A stretch of 45,462 nucleotides of DNA from Candidatus Avimonas merdigallinarum (GCA_904377855.1 CAJFGS010000025.1:1-45462), one strand, 5' to 3'. Counted from the first letter of the stretch, positions 14,977 through 24,564 are shown. The notes: generated from the letters alone by a model not told the origin. Numbers and translations are program-made.

Positions 14977-16809
14977 ATGAAAAGAGGAATGGCCCTATTC
15001 TTGGCCTTCATGCTGTCGCTTGGTGTGCTCACCGGCTGCAAAAACACGGAGGGCGGCGCCGGTTCCGGCAACAATGGCACTTCCGGCAATGCCGGTGCTT
15101 CCGGTACTTCCGGCAGCGCCGCCGATCCGGTGGAGGTGGATTTTTCGCAGACCGACGCCGACCTGTTTACCGACCGGGATTATGAAACCGCTTACGACGA
15201 AAGCAGCAGCGTCCGTATCCAGTTAAACGGCAGCTCGGCCGCGGCGAGTTCCAATAGCGTGCAGATTGCGGGGAGCACCATCACGATTACCGAGGAGGCG
15301 ACCTACATCCTTTCCGGCACGCTGGACGACGGCATGGTTATCGTCAACGCGCCCGATACGGCGAAACTCCAGCTGGTGTTGGATGGGGTGGACATCCACA
15401 GCGAAACATCTGCCGCCCTGTATATTCTCACAGCGGATAAAGTGTTTGTCACCTTGGCGGACGGCACTGAAAACACCCTTTCCAACGGCGGCACGTTTAC
15501 TGCGATTGACGAAAACAACATTGACGCCGCCCTTTTCTCCAAGCAGGATCTGACGCTCAACGGCTCCGGTTCCCTCACGGTCACTTCCCCGGCAGGGCAC
15601 GGGATTGTATCCAAGGACGACCTGGTCGTCACAGGGGGAACCTATACCGTTTCCTCCGCTTCCCATGGCTTTGACGCCAACGACAGCATAAGGATTACCG
15701 GGGAAACATCGATTACCGTGGATGCCGGAAAGGACGGGATCCACGCCGAAAACAACGACGACGCTTCCCTCGGCTTTGTCTATATCTCAAACGGCGCCAT
15801 GGAAATTGAAGCCGAAGGCGACGGCATCAGCGCCGGGGCGTCCCTGCAAATTGAAGGCGGCGCCATCAACGTGCTTGCCGGCGGGGGCAGCGAGAATGGC
15901 TCCCAGGAATCCTCCGATTCCTGGGGCGGCTTTATGGGCGGCGGCAGGCCGGGCAGCATCCCCGCTTCCTCCTCCAGTACCGACGACAGCAGCACCAGCA
16001 TGAAAGGGATAAAATCCGGGGCCAGCATGCTGATTTCCGACGGGACATTCACCGTGGATTCCGCCGACGACGCCGTGCATTCAAATGCCTCCCTCACCAT
16101 AAACGGCGGCGTCTTCGACATGGCTTCGGGCGACGACGCGGTCCATGCGGAGGAAACCCTCACCGTCACCGCGGGGACCATCCATATTACCGAAAGCTAT
16201 GAGGGGCTGGAGGCATTGGATATTGCTATTATGGGCGGGGACATCCAGCTGGTTTCCAGCGACGACGGCCTGAATGCCGCCGGCGGCACCGATTCCAGCG
16301 GCACCACGGGAGGCCGGGACGGCATGTTCGGCGGCCCCGGCGGTGGCGGCATGGGGGGGATGGGCGGCATGTCTTCCTCCTCCAACGGCAGCATTGTTAT
16401 CTCCGGCGGGAATCTGCATATCCAAGCCTCCGGCGACGGCATAGACGCCAACGGCTCGCTGACCATCTCGGGCGGGTATACGGTGGTTGTCGGCCCCACG
16501 CAGGGGGATACCGCGACGCTCGACTACGATACCAGCGCCGTCATTACGGGCGGCACCTTTATCGGGACCGGCGCGTCTGGTATGGCGCAGACCTTTAGCG
16601 ATTCACAGCAGGGGGTCGTCGCGGTCAGCGTGGGAAGCCAGTCCGCCGGGACGGCGATCACCTTGGAAGATAAGGACGGAAATACGATTATCTCGTACAC
16701 GCCGGAACTGTCTTTCCAGGTCGTCATTCTCAGCAGCCCCGATGTTGTGTCCGGCGAGACCTATACCATTACGGTTGGCTCGCTCTCCGGCGAATTCCAG
16801 GCAAGCTGA
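14977..16809 (+). CDS. Beta-helix surface lipoprotein, carbohydrate-binding Cthe_2159-like
   Basis: 610 residues. Signal peptide with lipobox LTGC (Cys21), then a Gly/Ser/Thr-rich linker, then a long right-handed beta-helix made of short imperfect repeats such as DGIHAENND, DGISAGASLQIEGG, DDAVHSNASLTINGG and DDAVHAEETLTVTAG. The Asp-rich turns are likely calcium sites. Gly-rich and Ser-rich insertions near 310-330 and 445-475 interrupt the helix. The family includes Clostridium thermocellum Cthe_2159, a calcium-dependent polysaccharide binder with a pectate-lyase-like fold (DUF4353). It is the third gene of the VTC operon, anchored outside the cell. Confidence 0.88.
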   Translation: MKRGMALFLAFMLSLGVLTGCKNTEGGAGSGNNGTSGNAGASGTSGSAADPVEVDFSQTDADLFTDRDYETAYDESSSVRIQLNGSSAAASSNSVQIAGSTITITEEATYILSGTLDDGMVIVNAPDTAKLQLVLDGVDIHSETSAALYILTADKVFVTLADGTENTLSNGGTFTAIDENNIDAALFSKQDLTLNGSGSLTVTSPAGHGIVSKDDLVVTGGTYTVSSASHGFDANDSIRITGETSITVDAGKDGIHAENNDDASLGFVYISNGAMEIEAEGDGISAGASLQIEGGAINVLAGGGSENGSQESSDSWGGFMGGGRPGSIPASSSSTDDSSTSMKGIKSGASMLISDGTFTVDSADDAVHSNASLTINGGVFDMASGDDAVHAEETLTVTAGTIHITESYEGLEALDIAIMGGDIQLVSSDDGLNAAGGTDSSGTTGGRDGMFGGPGGGGMGGMGGMSSSSNGSIVISGGNLHIQASGDGIDANGSLTISGGYTVVVGPTQGDTATLDYDTSAVITGGTFIGTGASGMAQTFSDSQQGVVAVSVGSQSAGTAITLEDKDGNTIISYTPELSFQVVILSSPDVVSGETYTITVGSLSGEFQAS

Positions 16810-16821
16810 CGCTTCATGACC

Positions 16822-16846
16822 GGGGCGAGTCCTATTAGCTCGCCCT
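16822..16846 (+). terminator. Terminator-like hairpin after the VTC operon
   Basis: GGGCGAG (16823-16829) pairs with CTCGCCC (16839-16845), followed by a weak TGGTTTGCTATTTT tail. Confidence 0.55.
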
Positions 16847-17116
16847 GGTTTGCTATTTTCGAATAGGAATGGCTCCCGCGGCCCGAAAGGATCGGCTCTG
16901 CACGCATGCCCACCCGTGGAGGGTTGGCTCTGTGGCCCTATCCGTCAGCATGTTTTTGCACTGCCGGCCCGCTTTGCCCCATGTTTTCATGATACGGTAA
17001 TTCCCCGGCAACTGCAATCCGAGTTCTCTCGTTTGTGCGAAGCACGGGGACGCCTTGTCAAGCCGGGGCCGTTGTGGTACGATGAAATAAACGAAGGAGA
17101 AGGGGGCGCATCTGCA
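16847..17116 (+). other. Intergenic region upstream of the TIGR04076-type gene
   Basis: Nothing coding recognised; the frame of the next gene stays open here but the translated sequence has no family likeness. It ends with a strong purine-rich ribosome binding site AAGGAGAAGGGGG just before GTG 17117. Confidence 0.5.
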
Positions 17117-17461
17117 GTGAAAAAAGTAAAGATTACCGTATTGAAAACGACCTTGGACAAGGAACTGGCGGCGGAGTATGGGGCGGAAGGCCTGGGCGCC
17201 TGCCCCATGCTGAAGGAGGGGCAGGTGTTTTTCGCCGACTATGCCAAGCCGGACGGCTTTTGCGACGAAGCTTGGAAAGCGATTTATCAATATGTGTTCG
17301 CCCTGTCCCATGGCGCGGGGGAGGATGTTTTCTATTACGGCGATTGGATCCGGAAGCCGGGGATAGCCATCTGCAGCTGCAACGACGGGCTGCGGCCGGT
17401 TATCTTCAAGCTGGAATCCACCGACGAGGAATCCACCCTGAACTATACGCCGGTGCGGTGA
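17117..17461 (+). CDS. TIGR04076 family protein
   Basis: A 114-residue soluble protein. It reads VKITVLKTTLDKELAAEYG, then GACPMLKEGQVFF, FCDEAWKAIYQYVFAL, and ICSCNDGLRPVIFKLE, which I recognise as the TIGR04076 pattern of small Cys-containing proteins of unknown role. Cys residues in ACPM, FCDEAW and CSCNDG may form a metal or redox site. GTG at 17117 is chosen because of the purine-rich Shine-Dalgarno directly upstream and because conservation begins here. Single-gene unit ending at a shared bidirectional terminator. Confidence 0.82.
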   Translation: MKKVKITVLKTTLDKELAAEYGAEGLGACPMLKEGQVFFADYAKPDGFCDEAWKAIYQYVFALSHGAGEDVFYYGDWIRKPGIAICSCNDGLRPVIFKLESTDEESTLNYTPVR

Positions 17462-17530
17462 CGCGCTGCGCTATAAGCGGGGGGAGAGCGGGAAGACAGC
17501 CGCGCGCCGCTTTTTCTGACCGCCCAATAG

Positions 17531-17577
17531 AAAAACAGCCGCACTTTGGAGTTGCTTCAAAGCTGCGGCTGTTTTTT
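17531..17577. terminator. Bidirectional terminator
   Basis: AAAAACAGCCGCA (17531-17543) pairs with TGCGGCTGTTTTTT (17564-17577), with an inner CTTTG/CAAAG stem. It serves the TIGR04076-type gene and the converging carboxypeptidase gene. Confidence 0.85.
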
Positions 17578-17587
17578 ATGCGGGGAA

Positions 17588-18499
17588 TCAAAGCTCCCCG
17601 GTGAGGATATAGGCGCCGGTGTTGTCGGCGGATACGGTAACGTTTTCCCAATCAGCGGGAACCGAAAGGGCGCCGTCCTGCGGGAGCTGCCGGGTGAACG
17701 CATATCCGCCGGCGGAATAAAACCGGCCGGGATCCAGCCGCTCCACGTATTCCTCCAGCGTCCAGCGGTTGGCGTACATGAGCGCGGCGTGAGGCTTGCC
17801 GACATAGCGGATATGCCACGGCTCATAGGCGATCCCGGTGACCGATTCCTTCCCGAAGGGGTAACGGATAATGAAGCCGTATTCATGCGCGTGCTCCTGT
17901 ATCCATACCCCTGCCTTGGACGTGATAAACTCCCGCTGCGCTTTTTGATAGACGTACAAATCGATGGCAAGGCCGGTTTGGTGCTCGCTGGCCCCGGCGG
18001 GCGCGGCCAGTTTGGGATCGTTGCGGTATTCTTCCTCCTGCTCCTCCCAGGTCCGATAGGTGCTCATCAGGTAAACCTTGTCGCCGGTTGCCTTTTGGGC
18101 CTGGTCGAGCAGCTCCTGCAGCCCGGCGGCTGCGGAGCGGTCCAGGAGCAGTTCGGTGTCCTTGTATTCCTCGAGCAGGAGTTCGGCGTCGGACGCCAGA
18201 GTATGCGCGGTATTCACCAGCCAAAGGCTGTTTTGATAACGGATGCCCTCCCGCTTTCCCTCCTGGATTTCGGCCAGCGGCACCGGCTCCATGGCGGTAT
18301 CTTCCACGCGGATTTCCGCCAGCGCGAGAGGCTCCCGCCTTCCAAACAGGGAGTCGCGCAGGCCGTACCCGATATCCGGCCTCGCCATGGTGACGTACAG
18401 GATTCCCCCCGCCAGCAAAAAGAGGACGAGCAGGAATACTATGCTGAGGGCGAACAGGAGGTGGTGGGAACGTCGGAAGCTTTTACAGGGATTTTTCAT
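17588..18499 (-). CDS. D-alanyl-D-alanine carboxypeptidase, M15B (VanY-like)
   Basis: 303 residues: a cytoplasmic tip, one membrane helix (about 14-37), a stalk, and an M15 peptidase domain from about 90. Zinc and catalytic residues are visible in SEHQTGLAIDL (His and Asp ligands) and EPWHIRYVG (catalytic Glu and His ligand). It would trim the terminal D-Ala of peptidoglycan stem peptides outside the cell. No vanA/vanB-type genes accompany it, so this is housekeeping wall maturation rather than vancomycin resistance. The Shine-Dalgarno at 18499 is weak. Confidence 0.9.
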   Translation of the reverse strand: MKNPCKSFRRSHHLLFALSIVFLLVLFLLAGGILYVTMARPDIGYGLRDSLFGRREPLALAEIRVEDTAMEPVPLAEIQEGKREGIRYQNSLWLVNTAHTLASDAELLLEEYKDTELLLDRSAAAGLQELLDQAQKATGDKVYLMSTYRTWEEQEEEYRNDPKLAAPAGASEHQTGLAIDLYVYQKAQREFITSKAGVWIQEHAHEYGFIIRYPFGKESVTGIAYEPWHIRYVGKPHAALMYANRWTLEEYVERLDPGRFYSAGGYAFTRQLPQDGALSVPADWENVTVSADNTGAYILTGEL

Positions 18500-18629
18500 C
18501 GAGGCGGTTCCAGTCCTTTCCGATTCCGTTTTTCGAGAGCATCTTTAGTGTATCAGCACTTTTGTAGGATGAAAGGAAGGAATCGGGAAGATATTCTTAA
18601 TATCAGCGGACAACTTCTTTAACAAAAAA

Positions 18630-18654
18630 GCCGGACGGCTGCAATGCCGTCCGG
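18630..18654 (-). terminator. Terminator of the DEAD-box gene
   Basis: GCCGGACGGC and GCCGTCCGGC form a 10-bp stem with a 5-base loop. On the minus strand it is followed by TTTTTTGTT. It begins 13 bases after the helicase stop. Confidence 0.88.
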
Positions 18655-18666
18655 CGGGAAAACCGG

Positions 18667-20025
18667 TTAAGCTGTTCCGGGACGCCTTTTCCTCCGTCTT
18701 TTGCGGGAGGGCTGGGACGAAGGGGGTGCGGAAGGCTCCGCCGCACGGCGCGGGCCGCTTTCCGTGGAGCCTCCCCCGCCCGCGGAAGGGGAGGCTGCGG
18801 CGCGGCGTGGGGCCTGTCGGCTTGGGGCGGAAGAGGGCTCCCGCTTCGGCCGGGTCTGCGGCTGGGGTTTCGGGCTGGGTTCGGTCTGGGTCATCGGCCA
18901 GGGATGATCGGTAACCTGGGGGATTTCCTTTTTAATCAGCTTTTGGATATCCTGAAGATAGGGCAGCTCGTCGAAATCGCAGAAGGAAATCGCCGTCCCG
19001 CTCGCCCCGGCCCGGCCTGTCCGCCCGATGCGGTGCACATAGGTTTCCGGGACGTTGGGCAGGTCGAAGTTGATGACGTGGGAGAGTTCGTTGATGTCGA
19101 TCCCCCGGGCGGCGATGTCGGTGGCCACCAGCACCCGCAGGCTGCCCTCCTTGAACCGGCTAAGCGCGTTCTGCCGGGCGTTCTGCGACTTATCGCCGTG
19201 AATCGCCATGGCGGGGATGCCGGCCTTTCCCAAATCCCTTGCCACCCGGTCGGCGCCGTGCTTGGTGCGGGTGAATACCAGGACCGAGGCGAGGGAAGGG
19301 TCGCCGAGCAGGTGCGCGAGCAGGCGGCGCTTGTTGGCTTTGTCCACCAGATAGACCGATTGGTCGATGCTGTCCACCGTGGAGGAAACCGGCGTGACCG
19401 TCACCTTTACGGGCTCCACCAGCAGGGAGTTCACCAGCCGGACGATTTCGGGCGGCATCGTGGCCGAGAAGAACAGGGTCTGCTTCTTGGCCGGCAGCCG
19501 GGCGATGACCTTTTTCACGTCATGGACAAAGCCCATGTCCAGCATCCGATCGGCTTCGTCCAGGACGAAGATTTCGACCGCCGACAGGCCGATGTACCCC
19601 TGCCCGATGAGGTCGTTCAGCCGGCCGGGGGTGGCGACCAGAATATCCACGCCCCGCTGCAAAGCCTCCACCTGCGGGTTCTGGGACACGCCGCCGAAGA
19701 TTACCGCGCAGCGAAGGCGCAGGTATTTCCCGTAACCGAGGAAGTTTTCGTAAATCTGGAGCGCCAGTTCCCGGGTCGGCGTCAGGATAAGGGAACGGAT
19801 GGGACGCTTTCCGCCCGCAGGGGGATGGCCGCTCAGCCGCTGGAGGATGGGGACGGCGAAGGCGGCGGTTTTGCCGGTCCCCGTCTGCGCGCAGCCGAGG
19901 ATATCCCGCCCGCGCAGGGCGGGCGGGATCGCCTGCTCCTGAATCGGGGAGGGGCGGGTATAGCCCGCGTCCTCCAGGGCGCGGAGAAGCGGGGAGGAGA
20001 TGCCGAGATCAGAAAATTTTATCAA
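18667..20025 (-). CDS. DEAD-box RNA helicase (RhlE-like)
   Basis: 452 residues from TTG 20025. Motifs: Q-motif FSDLGI...[37 protein letters not shown], and [10 protein letters not shown] near 365. The C-terminal 80 residues are low-complexity, rich in Pro, Arg and Ala and ending RKRRRKRR, as in RNA-binding tails of RhlE-type helicases. The TTG start has AAAGGGA 6 bases upstream and lies 22 bases after mnmA's stop; the in-frame ATG at 20064 is inside mnmA and has no Shine-Dalgarno. Likely co-transcribed with mnmA. Confidence 0.92.
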   Translation of the reverse strand: MIKFSDLGISSPLLRALEDAGYTRPSPIQEQAIPPALRGRDILGCAQTGTGKTAAFAVPILQRLSGHPPAGGKRPIRSLILTPTRELALQIYENFLGYGKYLRLRCAVIFGGVSQNPQVEALQRGVDILVATPGRLNDLIGQGYIGLSAVEIFVLDEADRMLDMGFVHDVKKVIARLPAKKQTLFFSATMPPEIVRLVNSLLVEPVKVTVTPVSSTVDSIDQSVYLVDKANKRRLLAHLLGDPSLASVLVFTRTKHGADRVARDLGKAGIPAMAIHGDKSQNARQNALSRFKEGSLRVLVATDIAARGIDINELSHVINFDLPNVPETYVHRIGRTGRAGASGTAISFCDFDELPYLQDIQKLIKKEIPQVTDHPWPMTQTEPSPKPQPQTRPKREPSSAPSRQAPRRAAASPSAGGGGSTESGPRRAAEPSAPPSSQPSRKRRRKRRPGTA

Positions 20026-20047
20026 TGCGAATCCCTTTGCTTTCTGT

Positions 20048-21127
20048 TTAAAGTTGTTTTCCATGCGCCGGTGCGGCGGGGGAGTCAATCACCCCGCCGC
20101 CCAGCACCAGATCGCCGTCGTACAGGACGACCGACTGGCCCGGTGTGATCGAGCGCTGCGGGCGGTCGAATTCCAGGCGGGCGGCCGCGTTGTCCAGAGG
20201 GTACAGCGTCGCGTCGGCCGGTGGAGCCTGGTAGCGGATTTTTGCCTGGACCCGAAGCGGCGACGAATGGGGCGGCGGGGGAGCAAAGGGGATATAATTC
20301 ACGCCCCTTGCCAGCAGCGCGGAGGAAAGCTGCCGGCCTTCTTCCCCCAGGACCACTTCGTTTTTCTCCGCATCGATGCGCACGACGTACATGGGGCGGC
20401 CGAACGCTGCGCCCAGCCCCTTCCGCTGTCCGATGGTGTACCGCGCGATCCCTTGGTGCCGGCCGATGACCCGCCCCTGCTCGTCCACAAAGTCTCCGGG
20501 GCGGAGAGCCTGGCCGGTATATTCCTCGATAAAACGGGCGTGGCAGTCGTCCGGCACAAAGCAGACCTCCATGCTGTCCCCCTTGGAGGCCACCGGCAGG
20601 TCGTATTTCCGGGCGATTTCCCGCACCGCTTCCTTTTCCAGCCCGGTGACGGGGAAGCGGGTGTGGGAAAGCTGATGCTGCGTCAGCCCGTACAGCACAT
20701 AGCTCTGGTCCTTTTTGGAGTCGGTGCGGTAGAGGAGGAAACGGCCGCTCTTCGGATCCGGTTCCACCCGGGCATAATGGCCGGTGGCGATCCCCTCCGC
20801 CCCGCCGGCCAGCGCGGCGTCCAGCATGGCGCCGAACTTGATGGCCTGGTTGCACCGTACGCAGGGGTTGGGCGTCCGGCCGCCCAGATACTCCCGGACG
20901 AAATCGTCCATCACGCAGCGGCGGAACGGCCCGGTGAAGTCCAGCACACGGTGCTCGATCCCCAGCACGCCGCAGACCCGCCGCGCGTCCTCGATATCCT
21001 GCTCCGCCCCCTCGGGGCGCAGGCGCAGGGTTACGCCGATTACATGCCACCCCTGTTCCAGCAGGAGCGCCGCGGCAACGGAGCTGTCCACGCCGCCGCT
21101 CATGCCCACCCAGATTGTCTTTGCCAT
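20048..21127 (-). CDS. mnmA: tRNA-specific 2-thiouridylase MnmA
   Basis: 359 residues, normal family length. It makes 2-thiouridine at position 34 of tRNAs for Lys, Glu and Gln. The N-terminal PP-loop [10 protein letters not shown] binds ATP; the catalytic Cys pair is in NPCVRCN (about residue 102) and SMEVCFV (about 199); C-terminal beta-barrels follow. A proline run ([10 protein letters not shown]) near 280 is unusual but harmless-looking. Upstream on the minus strand an extended -10 (TGGTATAAT) lies around 21250-21258. Confidence 0.97.
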   Translation of the reverse strand: MAKTIWVGMSGGVDSSVAAALLLEQGWHVIGVTLRLRPEGAEQDIEDARRVCGVLGIEHRVLDFTGPFRRCVMDDFVREYLGGRTPNPCVRCNQAIKFGAMLDAALAGGAEGIATGHYARVEPDPKSGRFLLYRTDSKKDQSYVLYGLTQHQLSHTRFPVTGLEKEAVREIARKYDLPVASKGDSMEVCFVPDDCHARFIEEYTGQALRPGDFVDEQGRVIGRHQGIARYTIGQRKGLGAAFGRPMYVVRIDAEKNEVVLGEEGRQLSSALLARGVNYIPFAPPPPHSSPLRVQAKIRYQAPPADATLYPLDNAAARLEFDRPQRSITPGQSVVLYDGDLVLGGGVIDSPAAPAHGKQL

Positions 21128-21484
21128 ACCCTGTCCTTTCCCAGAAGCCGCCGCCCCTCAGCTGCAGTGCCCGGCCCTTTGCGCATGGATGCCGGATTGG
21201 CGGCGCTTTATGCTCCCGTACCTGCGAAAGCGCCATTCCATTAAAAACTAATTATACCATAGAGCCTGAGAGGATGGAAGAGGCTTTTCAATGCCCGCGA
21301 AATCCGGCAAACGATGTCGCGGGATCGAAAAATTGTTTAGAAAATTGTGCAAAAAAAAGGATTGCCATTCGGAGAAAAAATCGGTACTATAAACCTACTC
21401 ACACGTGGTTTTGTTTATATTTTCCCGTATAGTATTGCGGGCAGATAACAGAAAGTGGATAACAAAACGGAAAGGCGGAGGATT
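21128..21484. other. Divergent intergenic region mnmA / oxidoreductase
   Basis: No gene seen. For mnmA, the minus strand carries an extended -10 box, TGGTATAAT, around 21250-21258. For the oxidoreductase, TTGCCA (21362-21367), a 17-base spacer and TACTAT (21385-21390) form a plausible promoter. The DNA turns clearly AT-rich between 21310 and 21450. Confidence 0.5.
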
Positions 21485-22567
21485 ATGGGAAAGCTTAGAA
21501 TCGGTATTGTCGGCTGCGGAGGGATTGCCAACGGCAAACACCTCCCCGCGCTGTCCAGACAGTCTGAAAGAGTCGAATTGGTCGCGTTTTGCGACCTGAT
21601 CCTGGAACGGGCAGAGAAAGCGGCAAAAGAGTATGGCGCTCCCGGTGCAAAGGTGATGCTCGATTATCATGAAATGATGGCGGATCCCTCCATCGATGTT
21701 GTGCATGTCTGCACCCCGAACCGCAGCCACTGCGAAATTACGGTTGCGGCTCTGGAAGCCGGCAAGCATGTCATGTGCGAAAAACCGATGGCGAAGACCG
21801 TTGCCGACGCGCAGAAGATGCTGGATGCCGCGAAAAAATCGGGCAAAAAGCTGACCATCGGTTATCAGAACCGTTTCCGTCCGGACAGCCGGCTCATGAA
21901 GCGGTATGTCGAGCGGGGCGACCTGGGCGAGATTTATTACAGCAAGGCGCATGCGATTCGCCGCCGTGCTGTGCCGACCTGGGGCGTGTTCCTCAACGAG
22001 TACGAACAGGGCGGCGGCCCCCTGATCGACATCGGCACCCATGCGCTGGATCTGACCCTGTGGATGATGGACAACTATAAGCCGAAGGCGGTCCTTGGTA
22101 CGACCTTCAAAAAGCTCGGCGACCAGACTGAAACCGGCAACGCATTTGGCGACTGGGATCCGAAGAAGTTCACGGTGGAGGATTCCGCGTTCGGCTTGGT
22201 CACCATGGAAAACGGCGCGACCATCGTGCTGGAGTCCAGCTGGGCGCTGAATACCCTGGATGTCCGGGAAGCGCAGACCACCCTGTGCGGCACTCTGGGC
22301 GGTGCGGACATGGTGGACGGGCTGCGGATTAACAAGGTGGATCTGGGGTATCAGACCACGATCCTGCCCAACCTGCAGGCTGGCGGCGTCGCTTTCTTCG
22401 AGGGCGGGCAGGCGATGTCGGAAGCGGAACTGGAGTGCAAGCTCTGGATTGACAGCATTCTGGAGGATACCGATCCGATCGTGCGTCCGGAACAGGCGTT
22501 TGTCGTTACGCAGATTCTGGAAGCCATCTATACTTCCGCTAAGACCGGCGAGGCTGTTTACTTCTAA
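21485..22567 (+). CDS. Gfo/Idh/MocA-family oxidoreductase
   Basis: A 360-residue NAD(P)-dependent sugar or cyclitol dehydrogenase. The Rossmann fingerprint is GIVGCGGIANGKHLPAL, the catalytic Lys is in EKPMAKT (about residue 100), and the second domain carries DIGTHALDLTLWMM. ATG at 21485 follows GGCGGAGG; the frame is open further upstream but without similarity. The substrate cannot be read from sequence. Gene stands alone between its own promoter region and a strong terminator; the xylose-isomerase-like gene nearby (23330) could belong to the same sugar route. Confidence 0.93.
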   Translation: MGKLRIGIVGCGGIANGKHLPALSRQSERVELVAFCDLILERAEKAAKEYGAPGAKVMLDYHEMMADPSIDVVHVCTPNRSHCEITVAALEAGKHVMCEKPMAKTVADAQKMLDAAKKSGKKLTIGYQNRFRPDSRLMKRYVERGDLGEIYYSKAHAIRRRAVPTWGVFLNEYEQGGGPLIDIGTHALDLTLWMMDNYKPKAVLGTTFKKLGDQTETGNAFGDWDPKKFTVEDSAFGLVTMENGATIVLESSWALNTLDVREAQTTLCGTLGGADMVDGLRINKVDLGYQTTILPNLQAGGVAFFEGGQAMSEAELECKLWIDSILEDTDPIVRPEQAFVVTQILEAIYTSAKTGEAVYF

Positions 22568-22589
22568 ACCTGAAAAAGCAAAAATACAC

Positions 22590-22624
22590 AAAAAGGGATG
22601 CAAAGCAATTTGCATCCCTTTTTA
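22590..22624. terminator. Strong bidirectional terminator
   Basis: AAAAAGGGATGCAAA and TTTGCATCCCTTTTT are exact complements around a 4-base loop (GCAA). T-runs on both strands serve the oxidoreductase and the converging membrane-protein gene. Confidence 0.9.
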
Positions 22625-22720
22625 TCATACAGTCCATTTGTTCCGTCATACCAGTAAACTAACCGGAGGCCGTTCAAAGTGTGCGGGGCAGCGCATTGGG
22701 CATGTGCTCCCGCGGACGGC

Positions 22721-23074
22721 TTACTTACCTTTTTTCTTGTTTTGTTTGTGTGACGCTGATTTCTTTTCCTGCGTTTTTCTGCCCGGCTTCTCATTCGGCT
22801 CCCCGGACGGCTTCCCGCGCAGGAAAAGGTCGGCGGCCAGGGCGCATACGATGCCGGCAACCAGCATAGCCGGCGCGTTTTCCATAGCGGCGCGGGCATA
22901 CTGCAGGGTACGGAGGATATCCGGCGTTTCAAAAGCGAGCCGATCCATCACTAGGCCGAATAAGGACAGCAGAAGGGAAAACTGGACCGTCCCCCGCAGG
23001 ATATCCTTGGAAAACGGATGGATTTTCCGGAGGCTGCGGACGGCATTTTCCAAAAAATTCAGTAAGGTACGCAT
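22721..23074 (-). CDS. Small two-helix membrane protein, unknown
   Basis: 117 residues. Two hydrophobic segments (about 26-43 and 67-86) sit between an N-terminal amphipathic stretch and a highly basic tail (GRKTQEKKSASHKQNKKKGK). I do not recognise a family. AAGGAA lies about 9 bases upstream of the ATG, and codon use resembles the neighbouring genes, so it is probably real. Single gene, converging with the oxidoreductase. Confidence 0.7.
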   Translation of the reverse strand: MRTLLNFLENAVRSLRKIHPFSKDILRGTVQFSLLLSLFGLVMDRLAFETPDILRTLQYARAAMENAPAMLVAGIVCALAADLFLRGKPSGEPNEKPGRKTQEKKSASHKQNKKKGK

Positions 23075-23329
23075 GATATGTTCGTTCCTTTCGCAGGGGA
23101 AAGAGGTCTCGGCCGCATTTTCCGGGACAGCGCCTGCCGTCGCCCAAGTACAAAATCCACCGATGGAAAAAGCCGGCGTCTTGCCATTCTGCCCGATGCG
23201 GGGTATGATAAAGAGGCGGGTTCTTTTCTGCTGTCAGTATATCACGAAGGCCTGCGATGCCTCAATGCAAAAATATTCCCATTTCATAGGGACACAGCCT
23301 GCGGCATGATAGGAATGGAGATTTGCTTT

Positions 23330-24112
23330 ATGAAAATCGGCGCATCCACCTCTAATTTATATCCCATGCAGACGGAAGACGCCCTGGGCGCCCTCCTGTC
23401 CCTTGGATTCCGGACGCTGGAGGTATTTGTCAATACCGAATCCGAAACGTCGCCGGCGTTTGCCAATGAGCTTCGCCGCCGCGCGCAGGCGGAAGGCGGG
23501 GAGATCCTTTCGTTCCACTCCTATACGGCAGGGACGGATCCATATCTGCTTTTTTCCGCCTACCGCCGCCGTTTTGAGGACGGCAAGGAACATTACCGTC
23601 GCCTTTTTGAGGCGGCCGCCCTGTGCGGGGCCCGCTATCTGGTCATCCACGGCGATAAGGAGGGAGGGGTGCTGCCGGAAGAGGAGGTGTTTGCCCGGTA
23701 CGAGGAATTGTATGACCTTGGTCAAAAGGCAGGGGTTACCCTTCTGCAGGAAAATGTGGTCCACTTCCGTTCGGCGGATCCGGGCTTCCTGCGCCGGATG
23801 CGGGCCGCGCTAGGGGAGAAAGCCCGTTTTGTGTTTGATGTCAAGCAGTGTGCGCGCTGCAAACTGGAACCGGAAGCGGTGCTTGATGCGATGGGGGATG
23901 CACTCCGCCATGTCCATATCAGCGACCAGAGCGCTGACAGAGACTGCTTGATCCCCGGGCGGGGGAATAACGACTATCGTTCGCTGCGGGGCAGGATGGC
24001 CAGCTGCGGCTTTGACGGCGTTTGGATACTGGAATTGTACCGTGACAATTTCCGAGATTTGTCCGATTTGGAAGAAGGGCGCCGATATTTGGAAAGACTG
24101 CTCAATAATTAG
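23330..24112 (+). CDS. Sugar phosphate isomerase/epimerase (xylose isomerase-like TIM barrel)
   Basis: 260 residues from ATG 23330: a TIM barrel of the AP-endonuclease-2/xylose isomerase type. Candidate metal ligands follow the family order: E in LLQENV, D in FVFDVKQ, H in HVHISDQ, and E in WILELYRD. A His in YLVIHGDKEGG also fits. Substrate unknown. GGAATGGAG lies upstream; an in-frame ATG five codons earlier (23315) is inside that purine stretch. Longer upstream open frame is not conserved in character. Confidence 0.85.
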   Translation: MKIGASTSNLYPMQTEDALGALLSLGFRTLEVFVNTESETSPAFANELRRRAQAEGGEILSFHSYTAGTDPYLLFSAYRRRFEDGKEHYRRLFEAAALCGARYLVIHGDKEGGVLPEEEVFARYEELYDLGQKAGVTLLQENVVHFRSADPGFLRRMRAALGEKARFVFDVKQCARCKLEPEAVLDAMGDALRHVHISDQSADRDCLIPGRGNNDYRSLRGRMASCGFDGVWILELYRDNFRDLSDLEEGRRYLERLLNN

Positions 24113-24157
24113 AGGAAAAAACTTGTCTTATAATTAGATATTTTCTATATAATCGTG

Positions 24158-24185
24158 TTGACTTTAAGAAAAACTATGATATAAT
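24158..24185 (+). promoter_or_regulatory. Promoter of the 91-residue protein gene
   Basis: TTGACT (24158-24163), 16-base spacer, TATAAT (24180-24185) with an upstream TGA giving an extended -10. AT-rich flanks. Confidence 0.8.
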
Positions 24186-24262
24186 TTACAGTGGTTGATG
24201 TGGCGATACAACACACGTATTCGGACCGAAAAGGAAGGACGCGAAGGGGAGACGGCAACGAG

Positions 24263-24538
24263 ATGGAGGAGACGAATTCACAGCAGGCAGTAGAAGGAAG
24301 AATCATCGTAGTAGGCGGAAAGTTGGAACAGATGTTTTTGGAACCGCCGGAAGAGACGGCAGCCACATGGGGCTGCCGAATTCAGTTTTCGGATGGACAG
24401 ACAGTTTTCATTCCGGATTTCTGCACACGTAGGGAGGAAGTGCAGGGATTCTTGGATCGGCTGCTTGGAAAAGACATAACGGCGGATTTTCTGCCCGATA
24501 TCGTGGACGATTATCTGGGAGAGATTTACGGGCTGTGA
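24263..24538 (+). CDS. Small conserved-looking protein, unknown
   Basis: 91 residues from ATG 24263, with AAGGGGAG 11 bases upstream and a strong promoter 80 bases further up. The protein is acidic and soluble: VEGRIIVVGGKLEQMFLEPPEE, then WGCRIQFSDGQTVFIPDF and a C-terminal DFLPDIVDDYLGEIYGL. I do not recognise a family with certainty; it resembles small Clostridia proteins of the DUF6514 kind. It precedes nrdR, which has its own promoter. Confidence 0.75.
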   Translation: MEETNSQQAVEGRIIVVGGKLEQMFLEPPEETAATWGCRIQFSDGQTVFIPDFCTRREEVQGFLDRLLGKDITADFLPDIVDDYLGEIYGL

Positions 24539-24564
24539 TTTCGTAAAAAATCTGATGAGCATTC

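Noticed and set aside
16850-17116. 90-residue N-terminal extension of the TIGR04076-type protein
   Set aside because: No similarity to the family and a strong Shine-Dalgarno before GTG 17117.
17588-18499. Vancomycin resistance role for the VanY-like gene
   Set aside because: No vanHAX/vanS/vanR genes nearby; M15B carboxypeptidases are common wall enzymes.
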